64,000 nucleotides of DNA, from assembly GCF_000297055.2 (NCBI RefSeq), contig NC_022357.1, positions 2,429,501 to 2,493,500 of the forward strand, in the 5' to 3' direction. A program made the position numbers and the translations under genes. Within the stretch, counting starts at the first letter, position 1, and each line of letters starts with the position of its first letter. The notes beneath the pieces are model-generated. The model did no database searches. It saw nothing but the letters and a program-made list of their open reading frames with translations, and was not told where the DNA came from. Shown in pieces: positions 36,851 through 46,512 of the stretch. This DNA is from Sulfuricella denitrificans skB26. Lineage in GTDB: Bacteria; Pseudomonadota; Gammaproteobacteria; Burkholderiales; Sulfuricellaceae.

Positions 36851-37708
36851 ATGCTGTTGAAAATCATCCACCGCACCCGGTACCACTACAGCCAACCGGT
36901 ATTTCTGGAACCCTTTACAGTCAGACTGCGGCCTCGCTCAGATGCCAATCAGACCGTGCGCAGCTACAACATCGATTTCACCCCGATCCCCAGCGGAGTC
37001 TCCCACTGCATCGGGCTCGATGGCAATCACAATGAAACAATCTGGTTCGGCGGCTTGCACGAGAATCTGTTGATTGAAGTCCATACAGTGGTGGAAACCC
37101 ACCATGTAGATCCATTTAACTTTCTGGTCACCGACCCGGCCGCTCTCAGTTTGCCTGTCAAGTATCAGCCCAATCTGGAGACTGCACTCGCCCATTACCT
37201 GCGACACAATAATACCTCTCCGCAGGTGGATGCATTTGCACAGGAAATCATGCAGGCGGCGAAGTACGAGACCATTAAATTCCTGATGCTACTGGCGGAA
37301 CAGATACCGACACGTTTGAATTACATGCTACGCGAGCATGGCGATTCATGGACGCCGGAAGAAACCATGAAACATGGAGAAGGTGCCTGCCGCGACTTTT
37401 CCGTGCTCTTTATTGAGGTATGCCGCATTGCAGGCATCGCGGCTCGTTTTGTCAGTGGCTACTGCATCGGAGATATTGCCTCCAGCAATCATATGCATGC
37501 CTGGGCCGAGGTTTATCTGCCAGGTGCAGGGTGGCGCGGATTCGACCCCAGTCGCGGCGTGACCACTTCAGATGATCACGTCGCGGTGGCTGCCAGCCAT
37601 AACCCCCAGGATGCTTCACCAACTTCCGGAAATTACCGGGGGCAGGCGACATCTTCCATGGAGGCCGACATATCGATCCGCCTCATGAATTCAGTGGAGC
37701 CAAGTTAA
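36851..37708 (+). CDS. Transglutaminase-like cysteine protease family protein
   Basis: This 285-residue protein has an N-terminal beta domain (IIHRTRYHYSQPV, typical of bacterial transglutaminase-like proteins) and a papain-like core with the triad Cys180 (GEGACRDFSVL), His216 (HMHAWAEVYLP) and Asp232 (GFDPSRG). Such enzymes hydrolyse or exchange amide bonds. With ATP-grasp, alpha-E and Anbu it makes a complete predicted set for building and breaking an amide-linked peptide. It has no signal peptide, so it should act in the cytoplasm. It is convergent with marR. Confidence 0.92.
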   Translation: MLLKIIHRTRYHYSQPVFLEPFTVRLRPRSDANQTVRSYNIDFTPIPSGVSHCIGLDGNHNETIWFGGLHENLLIEVHTVVETHHVDPFNFLVTDPAALSLPVKYQPNLETALAHYLRHNNTSPQVDAFAQEIMQAAKYETIKFLMLLAEQIPTRLNYMLREHGDSWTPEETMKHGEGACRDFSVLFIEVCRIAGIAARFVSGYCIGDIASSNHMHAWAEVYLPGAGWRGFDPSRGVTTSDDHVAVAASHNPQDASPTSGNYRGQATSSMEADISIRLMNSVEPS

Positions 37709-37728
37709 CTTCTGAAAGCTGCGTGCAG

Positions 37729-38244
37729 CTAGCGAGGTGACTCGCTCATGATGTCCAGCACTGAAGTCAACCCCTTAAGCAAACCTTCCAGAACCGGCGC
37801 CGGCACTTCCCGCAGTGCGCTGCGCAGCCGGCCCTGCATTGGGCCGGGTATGCTCTTGGCCAGTTCCAGGCCGGGGTCGGTTAGATAGAGGCGCACCACG
37901 CGGCTATCCGTGTCGTTCCGCTCCCTGCGCACCAATCCACGCGACTCGAGCTTGTCGAGCAGATTGCTGGCGGTGGAGGGATGGATGTGCTGCGCCTCGG
38001 CCAGTTTAGTGACGCGTAAGCCGGGTTGTGCGGAGATTTGCCACAGAGCCCAAAGCTGGGAACCGCTCAGGCCGTGGCTGCCTTCGATGTTCTGCATGCC
38101 AGCCTGAACCGTGCGCACTAGTTGCAATAGCTTGCTGAAGGCTTCCTCGGCAGATGCCATATCCGGCCCGAATTCAGCCGGCTGACTGCTGGCAACGAGA
38201 TTATCGGACTCGCCTTCGATATTCTTCTTCGTTCCTTTTGTCAC
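37729..38244 (-). CDS. MarR-family transcriptional regulator
   Basis: This 171-residue regulator has a disordered N-terminus of about 40 residues, then a MarR core: GLSGSQLWALWQI, LRVTKLAEAQHIHPSTASNLLDKLE (recognition helix, shown whole family-wise as HPSTASNLLDKLE) and GLVRRERNDTDSRVVRLYLT (wing). The GTG at 38244 is chosen because AAGGAAGG precedes it and codons further upstream run through its own operator. It is divergent from the alpha-glucan operon and probably autoregulated. A shortened copy of the gene lies at 33270-33377. Confidence 0.9.
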   Translation of the reverse strand: MTKGTKKNIEGESDNLVASSQPAEFGPDMASAEEAFSKLLQLVRTVQAGMQNIEGSHGLSGSQLWALWQISAQPGLRVTKLAEAQHIHPSTASNLLDKLESRGLVRRERNDTDSRVVRLYLTDPGLELAKSIPGPMQGRLRSALREVPAPVLEGLLKGLTSVLDIMSESPR

Positions 38245-38256
38245 TGCTCGCCTTCC

Positions 38257-38296
38257 TTGCCCGAATAATGCTTTTGTGCAATAATGTTTTGCATAA
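38257..38296 (+). promoter_or_regulatory. Promoter and MarR-type operator of the alpha-glucan operon (copy B)
   Basis: TTGCCC (38257-38262), 17 bases and AATAAT (38280-38285) form a promoter toward glgB. TTGTGCAA (38274-38281) and TTGCATAA (38289-38296) form the same inverted repeat as copy A with one mismatch. The operator covers the -10 and lies just upstream of the marR start on the other strand, so it could control both directions. The leader to glgB would be about 175 bases. Confidence 0.68.
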
Positions 38297-38385
38297 AACA
38301 TAATATCAAGAGCAACACAGTTTTGCCATAACTTCATGATAATAATTTTCTCGCACTACAATTAAGAATGACCTAACAACCCGCC

Positions 38386-38442
38386 ATGGAGCACCTGCTT
38401 TCGTTCGCCCGCTACGGCCAACACATTCGCCAGCAGGCATAA
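38386..38442 (+). other. Possible 18-residue leader peptide before glgB
   Basis: An ATG-initiated frame in the leader encodes [18 protein letters not shown] and stops 23 bases before the glgB ATG. It has no clear ribosome binding site, so it may be a chance frame or the remnant of another gene. No attenuator hairpin was recognised between it and glgB. Confidence 0.25.
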
Positions 38443-38465
38443 ACCACAACCCAGGAGGTTCTCAG

Positions 38466-40424
38466 ATGGAAGAAATTGCTACCCGGAATAAAAACAGCCA
38501 GCACGTCAGTTCCAGCTCGCTCACCGAGCACGACGTATTCCTTTTCAAGGAAGGAACTCATGCCCGTCTTTCCGAAAAACTGGGAGCCCATCTCATTACT
38601 AGAGATGGACAAAATGGCACGCACTTCGCGGTGTGGGCGCCAAATGCCGTGACTGTATCGGTCTTTGGCGATTTCAATGGCTGGGACAAGGTTTCCCATC
38701 CTCTGGCCGCGCGAACGGATGGTTCCGGCATATGGGAAAGCTTTGTGCCGGGCATGGTCAGCGGAGATTGCTACAAATATCACATCACTTCGCGTGATCA
38801 TAACTATCAGGTCGACAAGGCCGACCCTTACGCTATGTTCAGTGAAGTTCCGCCACTCACCGGTTCTCGTGTCTGGGATATGACTTATACCTGGAATGAC
38901 GAGGAATGGATGTCGCGGCGACGGGCGGCCAACGCGCTCGATGCGCCAATGTCGATCTACGAAGTGCATCTGGGATCGTGGCGACGGGTGCCCGAGGAGG
39001 ATAATCGCTCCCTCAGCTACCGGGAAATCGCGCCGTTACTGGTGGATCATATGCGCGAAACGGGCTTTACTCACGTCGAACTGCTGCCGGTCACCGAGCA
39101 TCCGTTTTTTGGCTCCTGGGGTTACCAGACCACCGGCTATTTTTCCCCGACCTCGCGCCAGGGCACGCCACAGGACTTGATGTTCCTGATCGACCACCTG
39201 CACCAGGCGGGTATCGGCGTGATACTCGACTGGGTGCCCTCGCACTTTCCCAGCGACGAGCATGGCCTCTCCTATTTCGACGGCACCCACCTGTTCGAGC
39301 ATGCCGATCCGCGTCAGGGCTTCCATCCCGAATGGAAAAGCGCCATCTTCAACTATGGCCGCAACGAAGTAAGCGCCTTCCTGATGTCCAGCGCCCTGTT
39401 CTGGCTCGACAAGTACCATATCGATGGTATCCGCGTCGACGGCGTCGCCTCGATGCTTTACCTCGATTACGGACGCAATGAGGGTGAGTGGATCCCCAAT
39501 GCCCATGGCGGGCGCGAAAACCTCGCGGCCATGCAATTCCTCCGCGGCCTCAACGAGGCGGTGTATCGCGATCACCCGGACACCCTCACCATCGCCGAGG
39601 AATCCACCGCCTGGCCGATGGTATCGCGCCCAACCTACATGGGCGGCCTGGGCTTCGGCATGAAGTGGAACATGGGCTGGATGCACGACACGCTGAAGTA
39701 CTACCAGCAGGACCCGGTGTTCCGCAAGTATCACCACGAAAAGCTCACCTTCAGCATCTGGTATGCCTTCACCGAAAATTTCGTCCTGCCGATGTCGCAC
39801 GACGAGGTCGTGTACGGCAAGGGATCGATGATCGGCAAGATGCCGGGCGACGAATGGCAGCAATTCGCCAACCTGCGCCTGCTCTACGGCCACATGTGGG
39901 GCCATCCCGGCAAGAAGTTGCTGTTCATGGGCGGGGAGTTCGGCCAGAAACGAGAATGGCAACACGAAGAAAGCCTGGAATGGCATGTCCTGCAATACCC
40001 GCTGCATTCCGGCCTGCAACGCTGGATGGGCGACCTCAACCGCTGCTACAGATCCGAGCCAGCGCTCTACGAGAAAGACTTTTCGGGTGATGGTTTCAGC
40101 TGGGTGGACTTCCACGACTGGGAAGAAAGCGTGATCAGTTTCCTGCGCCATGGCCGCAATCCCGAAGACAGCGTGCTGGTGGTCTGTAATTTCACGCCGG
40201 TGGCGCGACAAAACTACATCGTCGGCGTGCCGCGCGGCGGCTACTGGCAGGAAATCCTCAACAGCGACGCTGAAATCTACGGTGGCAGTGGCGTCGGCAA
40301 TCTGGGCGGCGTTGAGGCCTCGCCGGTGGCGGCGCAAGGCCACTATCACTCCCTCTCGCTGGCCCTGCCGCCGCTGGGCGTGGTGTATCTGAAACAGGCA
40401 ACCGGAAATAGAGGAGCAGCATGA
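38466..40424 (+). CDS. glgB: 1,4-alpha-glucan branching enzyme (GlgB)
   Basis: This 652-residue GH13 enzyme makes alpha-1,6 branches in glycogen. An N-terminal CBM48 domain ([22 protein letters not shown]) is followed by the barrel with [36 protein letters not shown] (nucleophile Asp about 322), [10 protein letters not shown] (acid Glu about 377) and [12 protein letters not shown] (third acidic residue). It lacks the longer N1 domain of some GlgB proteins. AGGAGG stands before the ATG. Its stop overlaps glgE by four bases (ATGA). Confidence 0.96.
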   Translation: MEEIATRNKNSQHVSSSSLTEHDVFLFKEGTHARLSEKLGAHLITRDGQNGTHFAVWAPNAVTVSVFGDFNGWDKVSHPLAARTDGSGIWESFVPGMVSGDCYKYHITSRDHNYQVDKADPYAMFSEVPPLTGSRVWDMTYTWNDEEWMSRRRAANALDAPMSIYEVHLGSWRRVPEEDNRSLSYREIAPLLVDHMRETGFTHVELLPVTEHPFFGSWGYQTTGYFSPTSRQGTPQDLMFLIDHLHQAGIGVILDWVPSHFPSDEHGLSYFDGTHLFEHADPRQGFHPEWKSAIFNYGRNEVSAFLMSSALFWLDKYHIDGIRVDGVASMLYLDYGRNEGEWIPNAHGGRENLAAMQFLRGLNEAVYRDHPDTLTIAEESTAWPMVSRPTYMGGLGFGMKWNMGWMHDTLKYYQQDPVFRKYHHEKLTFSIWYAFTENFVLPMSHDEVVYGKGSMIGKMPGDEWQQFANLRLLYGHMWGHPGKKLLFMGGEFGQKREWQHEESLEWHVLQYPLHSGLQRWMGDLNRCYRSEPALYEKDFSGDGFSWVDFHDWEESVISFLRHGRNPEDSVLVVCNFTPVARQNYIVGVPRGGYWQEILNSDAEIYGGSGVGNLGGVEASPVAAQGHYHSLSLALPPLGVVYLKQATGNRGAA

Positions 40425-42409
40425 AGAAATCCACCCTTCCCCAAGCCAGCCGCTCCCGCGCCATGATCGAGCGGGTCAGCCCCGAAATCGACGCAGGCCG
40501 TTTCCCCATCAAGCGCGTTGTCGGCGAGGAAGTGATGGTCGAGGCGGATGTCTTCGGCGATGGTCATGACCAATTGCGCTGCCTGCTGCTGCATCGACCG
40601 GCCGGCACCAAAGCCTGGGAAGAAGTGCCCATGACGGCCAGCGGCAACGACCGCTGGCAGGCCAGCTTCCATGTCGCCGCCCTGGGCCGGCACGAATACA
40701 CCGTCGTCGCCTGGGTGGATCGCTTCCTGACCTGGCGCCACGACCTCTCCCGGCGTAATGAGGCCGACGACATCGCCATCGCCCTGCGGATCGGCACCTT
40801 GCTGGTAGATGCCGCAGCGGCTCGCGCCGAGGGTGATGATCGTCGCCGCCTCAAGGAGGCCGCCGCCGAGTTGGGCGCTGCCGCGCCCGAAGCCGGTCAG
40901 GCCATGGCACAAAGCGAAAGCCTGGCCGCTCTGATGGCCGCGCATGGCGAGCGGTTGTTCGTCAGCGAATACGACCACGTGCTGGAAGTGGTGGTCGATA
41001 CCGTGCGCTCACGCTTCTCAGCCTGGTACGAGCTTTTCCCCCGCTCCTGCGGCGAAAACGGTGCTCACGGCACTTTCGCCGATGTCATCGCGCGGCTGCC
41101 GGAAATCGCCGACATGGGCTTCGACGTGCTCTACCTGCCGCCCATTCACCCGATCGGCCGGACTTTCCGCAAGGGCCCCAACAACAGCCTTACGGCTGCC
41201 CCGAATGATCCCGGCAGCCCTTGGGCCATCGGCGCCGCCGAGGGCGGCCATCGCGACATCCACCCCGAACTGGGCAGCGCGGCGGATTTCCGCCGCCTGG
41301 TCACCGAGGCCCGTGCCCGTGGCTTGGAAGTCGCCATGGACATCGCTTTCCAGTGCGCGCCGGATCACCCCTACGTGACCGAGCATCCCGAGTGGTTCCG
41401 CCACCGCCCGGACGGCAGCATCCAGTACGCAGAAAATCCGCCCAAGAAGTACCAGGATATCTATCCCTTCGATTTCGAGTGCGAGGACAGCGATGCGCTG
41501 TGGCACGAACTGAAAGGCGTGGTGGACCACTGGATCGGCGAGGGCGTAACCATCTTCCGCATCGACAATCCGCACACAAAACCCTTCCCCTTCTGGGAAT
41601 GGCTGATCGGCGGCGTCAAGACCGAACACCCGGAAGTCATCTTCCTCGCCGAGGCTTTCACCCGGCCGAGGATCATGCACCGTCTGGCGAAACTCGGCTT
41701 CACCCAGTCCTATACCTACTTCACCTGGCGCAATACACAGCAGGAACTGACAGCGTACTTCACCGAGCTTGCCCGCCACCACTCCCGCGAATATTTCCGC
41801 CCCAACCTGTGGCCCAATACCCCGGACATCCTGCCTGAATTCCTGCAGTACGGCGGTCGGCCTGCCTTCCTGCTGCGGGTGGCGCTGGCCGCAACCCTGG
41901 GTGCCAATTACGGCATTTACGGCCCGGCCTACGAGCTGATGGAACATGAGGCACTCAAGCCGGGCGGCGAGGAATACCTGGATTCCGAGAAATTTCAGTT
42001 GCGCCAGCGCGATCTCCAGAGGCCGGATAGCCTGCGTGATTACATTACTCGCCTCAATCGCGTCCGCCGTGAAAACCCCGCCCTGCAGTCGGACTGGAGC
42101 CTGAGCTTCCACGCGATCGACAATCCCCTGATGCTCTGCTACAGCAAGACCGCCGGCGACGATACCCTGGTCATGGTCGCCAACCTCGATCCGCACAATG
42201 TTCAGGCTGGCTGGATCGAGTTACCCCTGACCGAGCTGGGTGTGCCCGACGATGCGCCCTTCCAGGCACACGATCTGCTTTCCGGTGCCCGCTTCCTGTG
42301 GCAGGGGGCGCGCAACTTCGTCCGTCTCGATCCGCAGTCCTCGCCGGTGCACATCCTGCGCCTGCGCCGCCGTCTGCGCAGTGAACGCGACTTCGACTAT
42401 TTCCTTTAA
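40421..42409 (+). CDS. glgE: Alpha-1,4-glucan:maltose-1-phosphate maltosyltransferase (GlgE)
   Basis: This 662-residue GH13_3 enzyme extends alpha-glucan by maltosyl units from maltose-1-phosphate. Family features are the N-terminal [15 protein letters not shown], the long [18 protein letters not shown] block, the insert [35 protein letters not shown] with the nucleophile Asp (about 381) and [11 protein letters not shown] with the acid Glu (about 411). It works with GlgB and with the maltokinase halves encoded downstream, which supply maltose-1-phosphate. Start overlaps glgB. Confidence 0.96.
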   Translation: MKKSTLPQASRSRAMIERVSPEIDAGRFPIKRVVGEEVMVEADVFGDGHDQLRCLLLHRPAGTKAWEEVPMTASGNDRWQASFHVAALGRHEYTVVAWVDRFLTWRHDLSRRNEADDIAIALRIGTLLVDAAAARAEGDDRRRLKEAAAELGAAAPEAGQAMAQSESLAALMAAHGERLFVSEYDHVLEVVVDTVRSRFSAWYELFPRSCGENGAHGTFADVIARLPEIADMGFDVLYLPPIHPIGRTFRKGPNNSLTAAPNDPGSPWAIGAAEGGHRDIHPELGSAADFRRLVTEARARGLEVAMDIAFQCAPDHPYVTEHPEWFRHRPDGSIQYAENPPKKYQDIYPFDFECEDSDALWHELKGVVDHWIGEGVTIFRIDNPHTKPFPFWEWLIGGVKTEHPEVIFLAEAFTRPRIMHRLAKLGFTQSYTYFTWRNTQQELTAYFTELARHHSREYFRPNLWPNTPDILPEFLQYGGRPAFLLRVALAATLGANYGIYGPAYELMEHEALKPGGEEYLDSEKFQLRQRDLQRPDSLRDYITRLNRVRRENPALQSDWSLSFHAIDNPLMLCYSKTAGDDTLVMVANLDPHNVQAGWIELPLTELGVPDDAPFQAHDLLSGARFLWQGARNFVRLDPQSSPVHILRLRRRLRSERDFDYFL

Positions 42410-42421
42410 ACAGGCGACACG

Positions 42422-45400
42422 ATGAGTAAGACCAATAACAAGAATCACGACACACCCCCCCCAGTCGCATTAAATTGGGGGAACGACCCGCTCTGGTACA
42501 AGGATGCGGTCATCTATGAACTGCACATCAAAGCCTATGCGGATGGCAACGGTGATGGCATAGGCGATTTCAAGGGCCTGACCGAGCGGCTCGACCACGT
42601 CCAGTCGCTCGGCGTCAATACGATCTGGCTGTTGCCGTTTTACCCTTCGCCGCAACGCGACGACGGCTATGACGTATCCGATTATGAAAACGTACACCCC
42701 TCTTACGGCACGCTGGATGACTTCCGTGCGTTTGTCATTGAGGCGCACCAGCGCAATCTGCGCGTCATCACCGAACTGGTGGTCAACCACACCTCCGACC
42801 AGCATCCCTGGTTTCAAGCTGCGCGCAAGGCACCCAAAGATTCGCCCGAGCGCAACTTCTACGTGTGGAGCGACGATCCGAATAAATATGCAGGCACGCG
42901 TATCATTTTTACCGACTCAGAGAAGTCCAACTGGACTTGGGACGAGGTCGCACAACAGTATTTCTGGCACCGCTTTTTCAGCCACCAGCCCGACCTGAAT
43001 TTTGACAATCCGGAGGTGCTTCAGGCGGTAATGAACACCATGGAGTTCTGGCTGGAAATGGGCGTGGATGGCTTTCGTCTCGACGCGATCCCCTACCTGA
43101 TCGAGCGCGATGGCACCAGTAACGAAAATCTGCGCGAGACCCACGATGTCATCAGGGAGATCCGCCGCCGCCTGGAAGCGAAATATCCAGGTCGTCTGTT
43201 GCTGGCCGAGGCCAACATGTGGCCCGAAGACGTGCACGAGTATTTCGGCGACGGTGACGAATGCCAGATGGCCTACCACTTTCCCCTGATGCCGCGCCTG
43301 TATATGGCCATCGCCCAGGAAGATCGCCATCCGGTGGTGGAGATCCTCGCCCAGACACCGGACATTCCACCGAACTGCCAGTGGGCGGTATTCCTGCGCA
43401 ACCACGACGAATTGACCCTGGAAATGGTGACCAACAAGGAACGCGACTACATGTACAGCATGTATGCCGCGGAATCACGCGCACGGATCAATATCGGCAT
43501 TCGCCGTCGTCTCGCTCCGTTGCTCGAAAACAATCCTGATCGCATCAAGCTGATGAACGGCCTGCTGCTGTCCATGCTGGGCACCCCGGTGCTGTATTAC
43601 GGCGACGAGATCGGCATGGGAGACAACATTTTTCTGGGTGACCGGGATGGCGTGCGCACCCCGATGCAGTGGAGCAGTGATCGCAATGGCGGCTTCTCGC
43701 GCGCCGACCCGCAACGCCTGTACCTGCCTCCGATACAGGATCCGATCTATGGCTTTGAGGCCGTCAATGTCGAATCGCAGTCGCGCGAACCCTCATCATT
43801 GCTGTCCTGGACTCGTCACTTGCTGGCGGTTCGTAACACCACCCAAGCCTTCGGGCGCGGCAGCGTGACCATGATGCATCCGGGCAATCGCAAGATTCTG
43901 GCGTATTTGCGTGAGTACGAGGGAGAAGTCATCCTTTGCGTCAGCAACGTCAGTCGCGTCGCCCAATCGGTGGAGCTGGATCTCAGCGCTTACGAGGGAC
44001 GCGTTCCGGTAGAAATGATGGGACGAAGCGCATTCCCTCCCATCGGCAAAGATCCCTATTTTCTGACCCTGATGGCCTACGGCTTTTTCTGGTTCCGGCT
44101 ATCGACCGATGCCGAACCGCCTGGCTGGCATCTCGACCGCACACCCGTAGAAGACCTGGCGGTGCTGGTGCTGTTCGATGGATGGAACAGTTTCTTTCGT
44201 AACCGTGTCGTGCCTTGGCGCATCGCCATGGCCGAAAAGACGAAAACCCAGTTCGAGCGTGACATATTGCCGCGCTTCCTGCTGCGTCAACGTTGGTACG
44301 CGGCCAAAACCGAGCCTCTGGAAAAGGCCACCATCGCTGAACACGTCATGCTCCAGGCGGGAGATACACAATGGCTGCTGGCATTGATTGACATCCACGG
44401 GGCTGCCAAACCTGCGCGCTATTTCGTGCCACTGGCCCTGGTGTTTGAGGAATCTGACGAACAATCTCAGCGTGTCCTGGCATCGGTAGCCATCGCCAAG
44501 GTGCGTCAGCAGGCCAATACCGGCTTGCTGACCGATGCAATGGCCGACGAACAATTCTGCCGCACCATGGTCGCGTCTATCGGCGTGAGCCGCGAGCTGA
44601 AGGCTGAGGGCGGCACACTGAGATTCTTGCCCAGTGACGCTTTCGCCAAGATCGTCGGTGACACGCTACAGGGCGCTACACCACTGCAGCGCCTGACCGC
44701 GAGCAGCAACTCTATCAGCCTGCTCTGTGACCGGTTGTTTCTCAAAGCTTACCGGCACCTGCATGCCGGCATCAGCCCGGAACTGGAGATGGGGCGATTC
44801 CTGACTGATGTCGTCGGCTTCGAGCACTGCGTGCCGGTCGCTGGGAGCATTGAATTCCACGCTACTAACGGTGCGATTTATACCATGGCGCTACTGCAGG
44901 CCCAGGTAACGAATCAGGGCGATGCGTGGAGTCATACGGTCGGCCAACTGGCCCGTCTGCTGGAATCGTACGGAAATATTGACGAGGAAATACACGACGA
45001 AATCGGTCCGATGGTCGAACGCATGCAGGTTCTGGCGCGCCGCATCGCTGAACTGCACATCGCACTGGCTCGCCGCACTGGAGACCCGGCATTCGATCCC
45101 GAACCGGTCCAGTCCGTTGATCTCAAGAACTGGATCGCCACTGTGGAGGATGAGTGCCGCAGCACGCTTGAACTGTTGTCTCAACGTCACGGGGCCTGGG
45201 AAAAACCCCTGGCCGAATTGGCGGAGCAGGTAGCTGAGGCGGCCCCCGCACTCATAGCGCGCATCAACCGGGACTTGCTCTCGACCCCCGCCGGAGTGAA
45301 GACGCGCCTGCATGGCGATCTGCATCTCGGTCAGGTGCTGATCTGCCTCGATGATTTTCTGCTCATCGATTTCGAGGGCGAGCCGCAGCGCACGCTTGAA

Positions 45401-45763
45401 GAGCGTCGTGCCAAGCACAGTGCATTGCGTGACGTCGCAGGCATGCTGCGTTCGTTCGACTACGCGCGTCATGCCGCTTTGCAGCAAAGCGCCACAGTCG
45501 GATCCGATCCTGACCGCCTGGCACGCGTTGCGCGACTCTGGGAGCAAAGCATGCGCAAAGGCTTCCTCCAGATCTACGGGCAAGTCGCGGTGGAGGGCGA
45601 ACTGTACGCCAGTGTCACGGAATTTGAGGCGGCGGCAAAGCTTCTTGATCTGTTTGAGCTGGAGAAGGCATTGTACGAACTACGTTACGAAATGGATAAC
45701 CGACCTGACTGGATCGGCGTTCCATTAGCGGGAATTGCCGGACTGGCCGGTGTTTCAGAATAA
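42422..45763 (+). CDS. treS: Trehalose synthase-maltokinase fusion, copy 1
   Basis: This 1113-residue protein joins TreS, which interconverts trehalose and maltose, to a maltokinase that phosphorylates maltose for GlgE. The TreS half (to about 560) has [41 protein letters not shown] with the nucleophile Asp (about 220), LLAEANMWPED (acid Glu about 261) and [11 protein letters not shown]. The kinase half has LHGDLHLGQ (about 963) and LIDFEGEP. The fusion channels trehalose into glucan. It begins 12 bases after glgE. A second, separately diverged copy lies at 46513. Confidence 0.95.
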   Translation: MSKTNNKNHDTPPPVALNWGNDPLWYKDAVIYELHIKAYADGNGDGIGDFKGLTERLDHVQSLGVNTIWLLPFYPSPQRDDGYDVSDYENVHPSYGTLDDFRAFVIEAHQRNLRVITELVVNHTSDQHPWFQAARKAPKDSPERNFYVWSDDPNKYAGTRIIFTDSEKSNWTWDEVAQQYFWHRFFSHQPDLNFDNPEVLQAVMNTMEFWLEMGVDGFRLDAIPYLIERDGTSNENLRETHDVIREIRRRLEAKYPGRLLLAEANMWPEDVHEYFGDGDECQMAYHFPLMPRLYMAIAQEDRHPVVEILAQTPDIPPNCQWAVFLRNHDELTLEMVTNKERDYMYSMYAAESRARINIGIRRRLAPLLENNPDRIKLMNGLLLSMLGTPVLYYGDEIGMGDNIFLGDRDGVRTPMQWSSDRNGGFSRADPQRLYLPPIQDPIYGFEAVNVESQSREPSSLLSWTRHLLAVRNTTQAFGRGSVTMMHPGNRKILAYLREYEGEVILCVSNVSRVAQSVELDLSAYEGRVPVEMMGRSAFPPIGKDPYFLTLMAYGFFWFRLSTDAEPPGWHLDRTPVEDLAVLVLFDGWNSFFRNRVVPWRIAMAEKTKTQFERDILPRFLLRQRWYAAKTEPLEKATIAEHVMLQAGDTQWLLALIDIHGAAKPARYFVPLALVFEESDEQSQRVLASVAIAKVRQQANTGLLTDAMADEQFCRTMVASIGVSRELKAEGGTLRFLPSDAFAKIVGDTLQGATPLQRLTASSNSISLLCDRLFLKAYRHLHAGISPELEMGRFLTDVVGFEHCVPVAGSIEFHATNGAIYTMALLQAQVTNQGDAWSHTVGQLARLLESYGNIDEEIHDEIGPMVERMQVLARRIAELHIALARRTGDPAFDPEPVQSVDLKNWIATVEDECRSTLELLSQRHGAWEKPLAELAEQVAEAAPALIARINRDLLSTPAGVKTRLHGDLHLGQVLICLDDFLLIDFEGEPQRTLEERRAKHSALRDVAGMLRSFDYARHAALQQSATVGSDPDRLARVARLWEQSMRKGFLQIYGQVAVEGELYASVTEFEAAAKLLDLFELEKALYELRYEMDNRPDWIGVPLAGIAGLAGVSE

Positions 45764-45780
45764 ACCGATGGAGAACTACT

Positions 45781-46464
45781 ATGGATAACATTAGCGTCTT
45801 GTTGGAACCTGTGCACGCGTTCTTGAATCAAATCGGCGCTTTTATGCCGCGATTGATGATCGCCCTGGGCGTACTTCTCGTGGGTTGGCTCATCGCCAAG
45901 GCGCTTCGTTACAGCCTCGTCAAGGCGCTGCGTGCGCTCAACTTCAACGTTCTCACCGAGCGCGCCGGGGTCGACGGCTTTCTGCAGCAGAGCGGCACAG
46001 AAAAGGACACGACCGAGTTGGTCGGCTGGATCGTCTATGCGACCGCGCTACTTGTGTCCCTGATCATTGCCTTCAACAGTCTCGGACTGATGCAGGTGAC
46101 AGACCTGCTCAGCAAGTTACTGCTGTTCGTACCGAAAATCCTGGTGGCGTTGCTGATCATCGTTTTCGGCAGCTATTTTGCACGCTTTGTCGGCACGTCC
46201 GTTCAGAACTATTGTCGCGGCGCCGACATTAGCGACGGTGACCTGCTCGGGCGCGTTGCGCGCTACGCGGTTCTGGTTTTTGTCTTGTTGCTGGCGATGG
46301 ATAATGTGGAAATCAGCGGTGGCCTGATCCAGCAAACTTTCCTGATCATCCTGGCAGGCTTTGTGTTCGCTGGTGCGCTGGCATTCGGCCTGGGCGGCCG
46401 AGATTATGCAGCAGCGCTCCTTGAACGCTGGTTCCCGCGTGACCGCTCCGACCGCACCCCCTGA
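45781..46464 (+). CDS. Small MscS-like conserved-helix membrane protein
   Basis: This 227-residue protein has about five membrane helices and two conserved TM-helix repeats of the MscS-related type (RLMIALGVLLVGWLIAKALR and KILVALLIIVFGSYFARFVG), ending with GFVFAGALAFGLGGRDYAA, which resembles the MscS pore helix. The large cytoplasmic MscS vestibule is missing. It could be a channel subunit that responds to osmotic stress, which would fit the trehalose genes on both sides (inference). Confidence 0.75.
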   Translation: MDNISVLLEPVHAFLNQIGAFMPRLMIALGVLLVGWLIAKALRYSLVKALRALNFNVLTERAGVDGFLQQSGTEKDTTELVGWIVYATALLVSLIIAFNSLGLMQVTDLLSKLLLFVPKILVALLIIVFGSYFARFVGTSVQNYCRGADISDGDLLGRVARYAVLVFVLLLAMDNVEISGGLIQQTFLIILAGFVFAGALAFGLGGRDYAAALLERWFPRDRSDRTP

Positions 46465-46512
46465 GTCCGAGCATCGTAACGCTGAGGGAGATTTTTTTAA
46501 ACAGAGAGCACG

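Noticed and set aside
39036..40349. 437-codon minus-strand open frame
   Set aside because: Antisense to glgB with no motif or ribosome binding site; a shadow of codon bias. The same holds for 41018-42196, 47641-48684 and 50052-51242.
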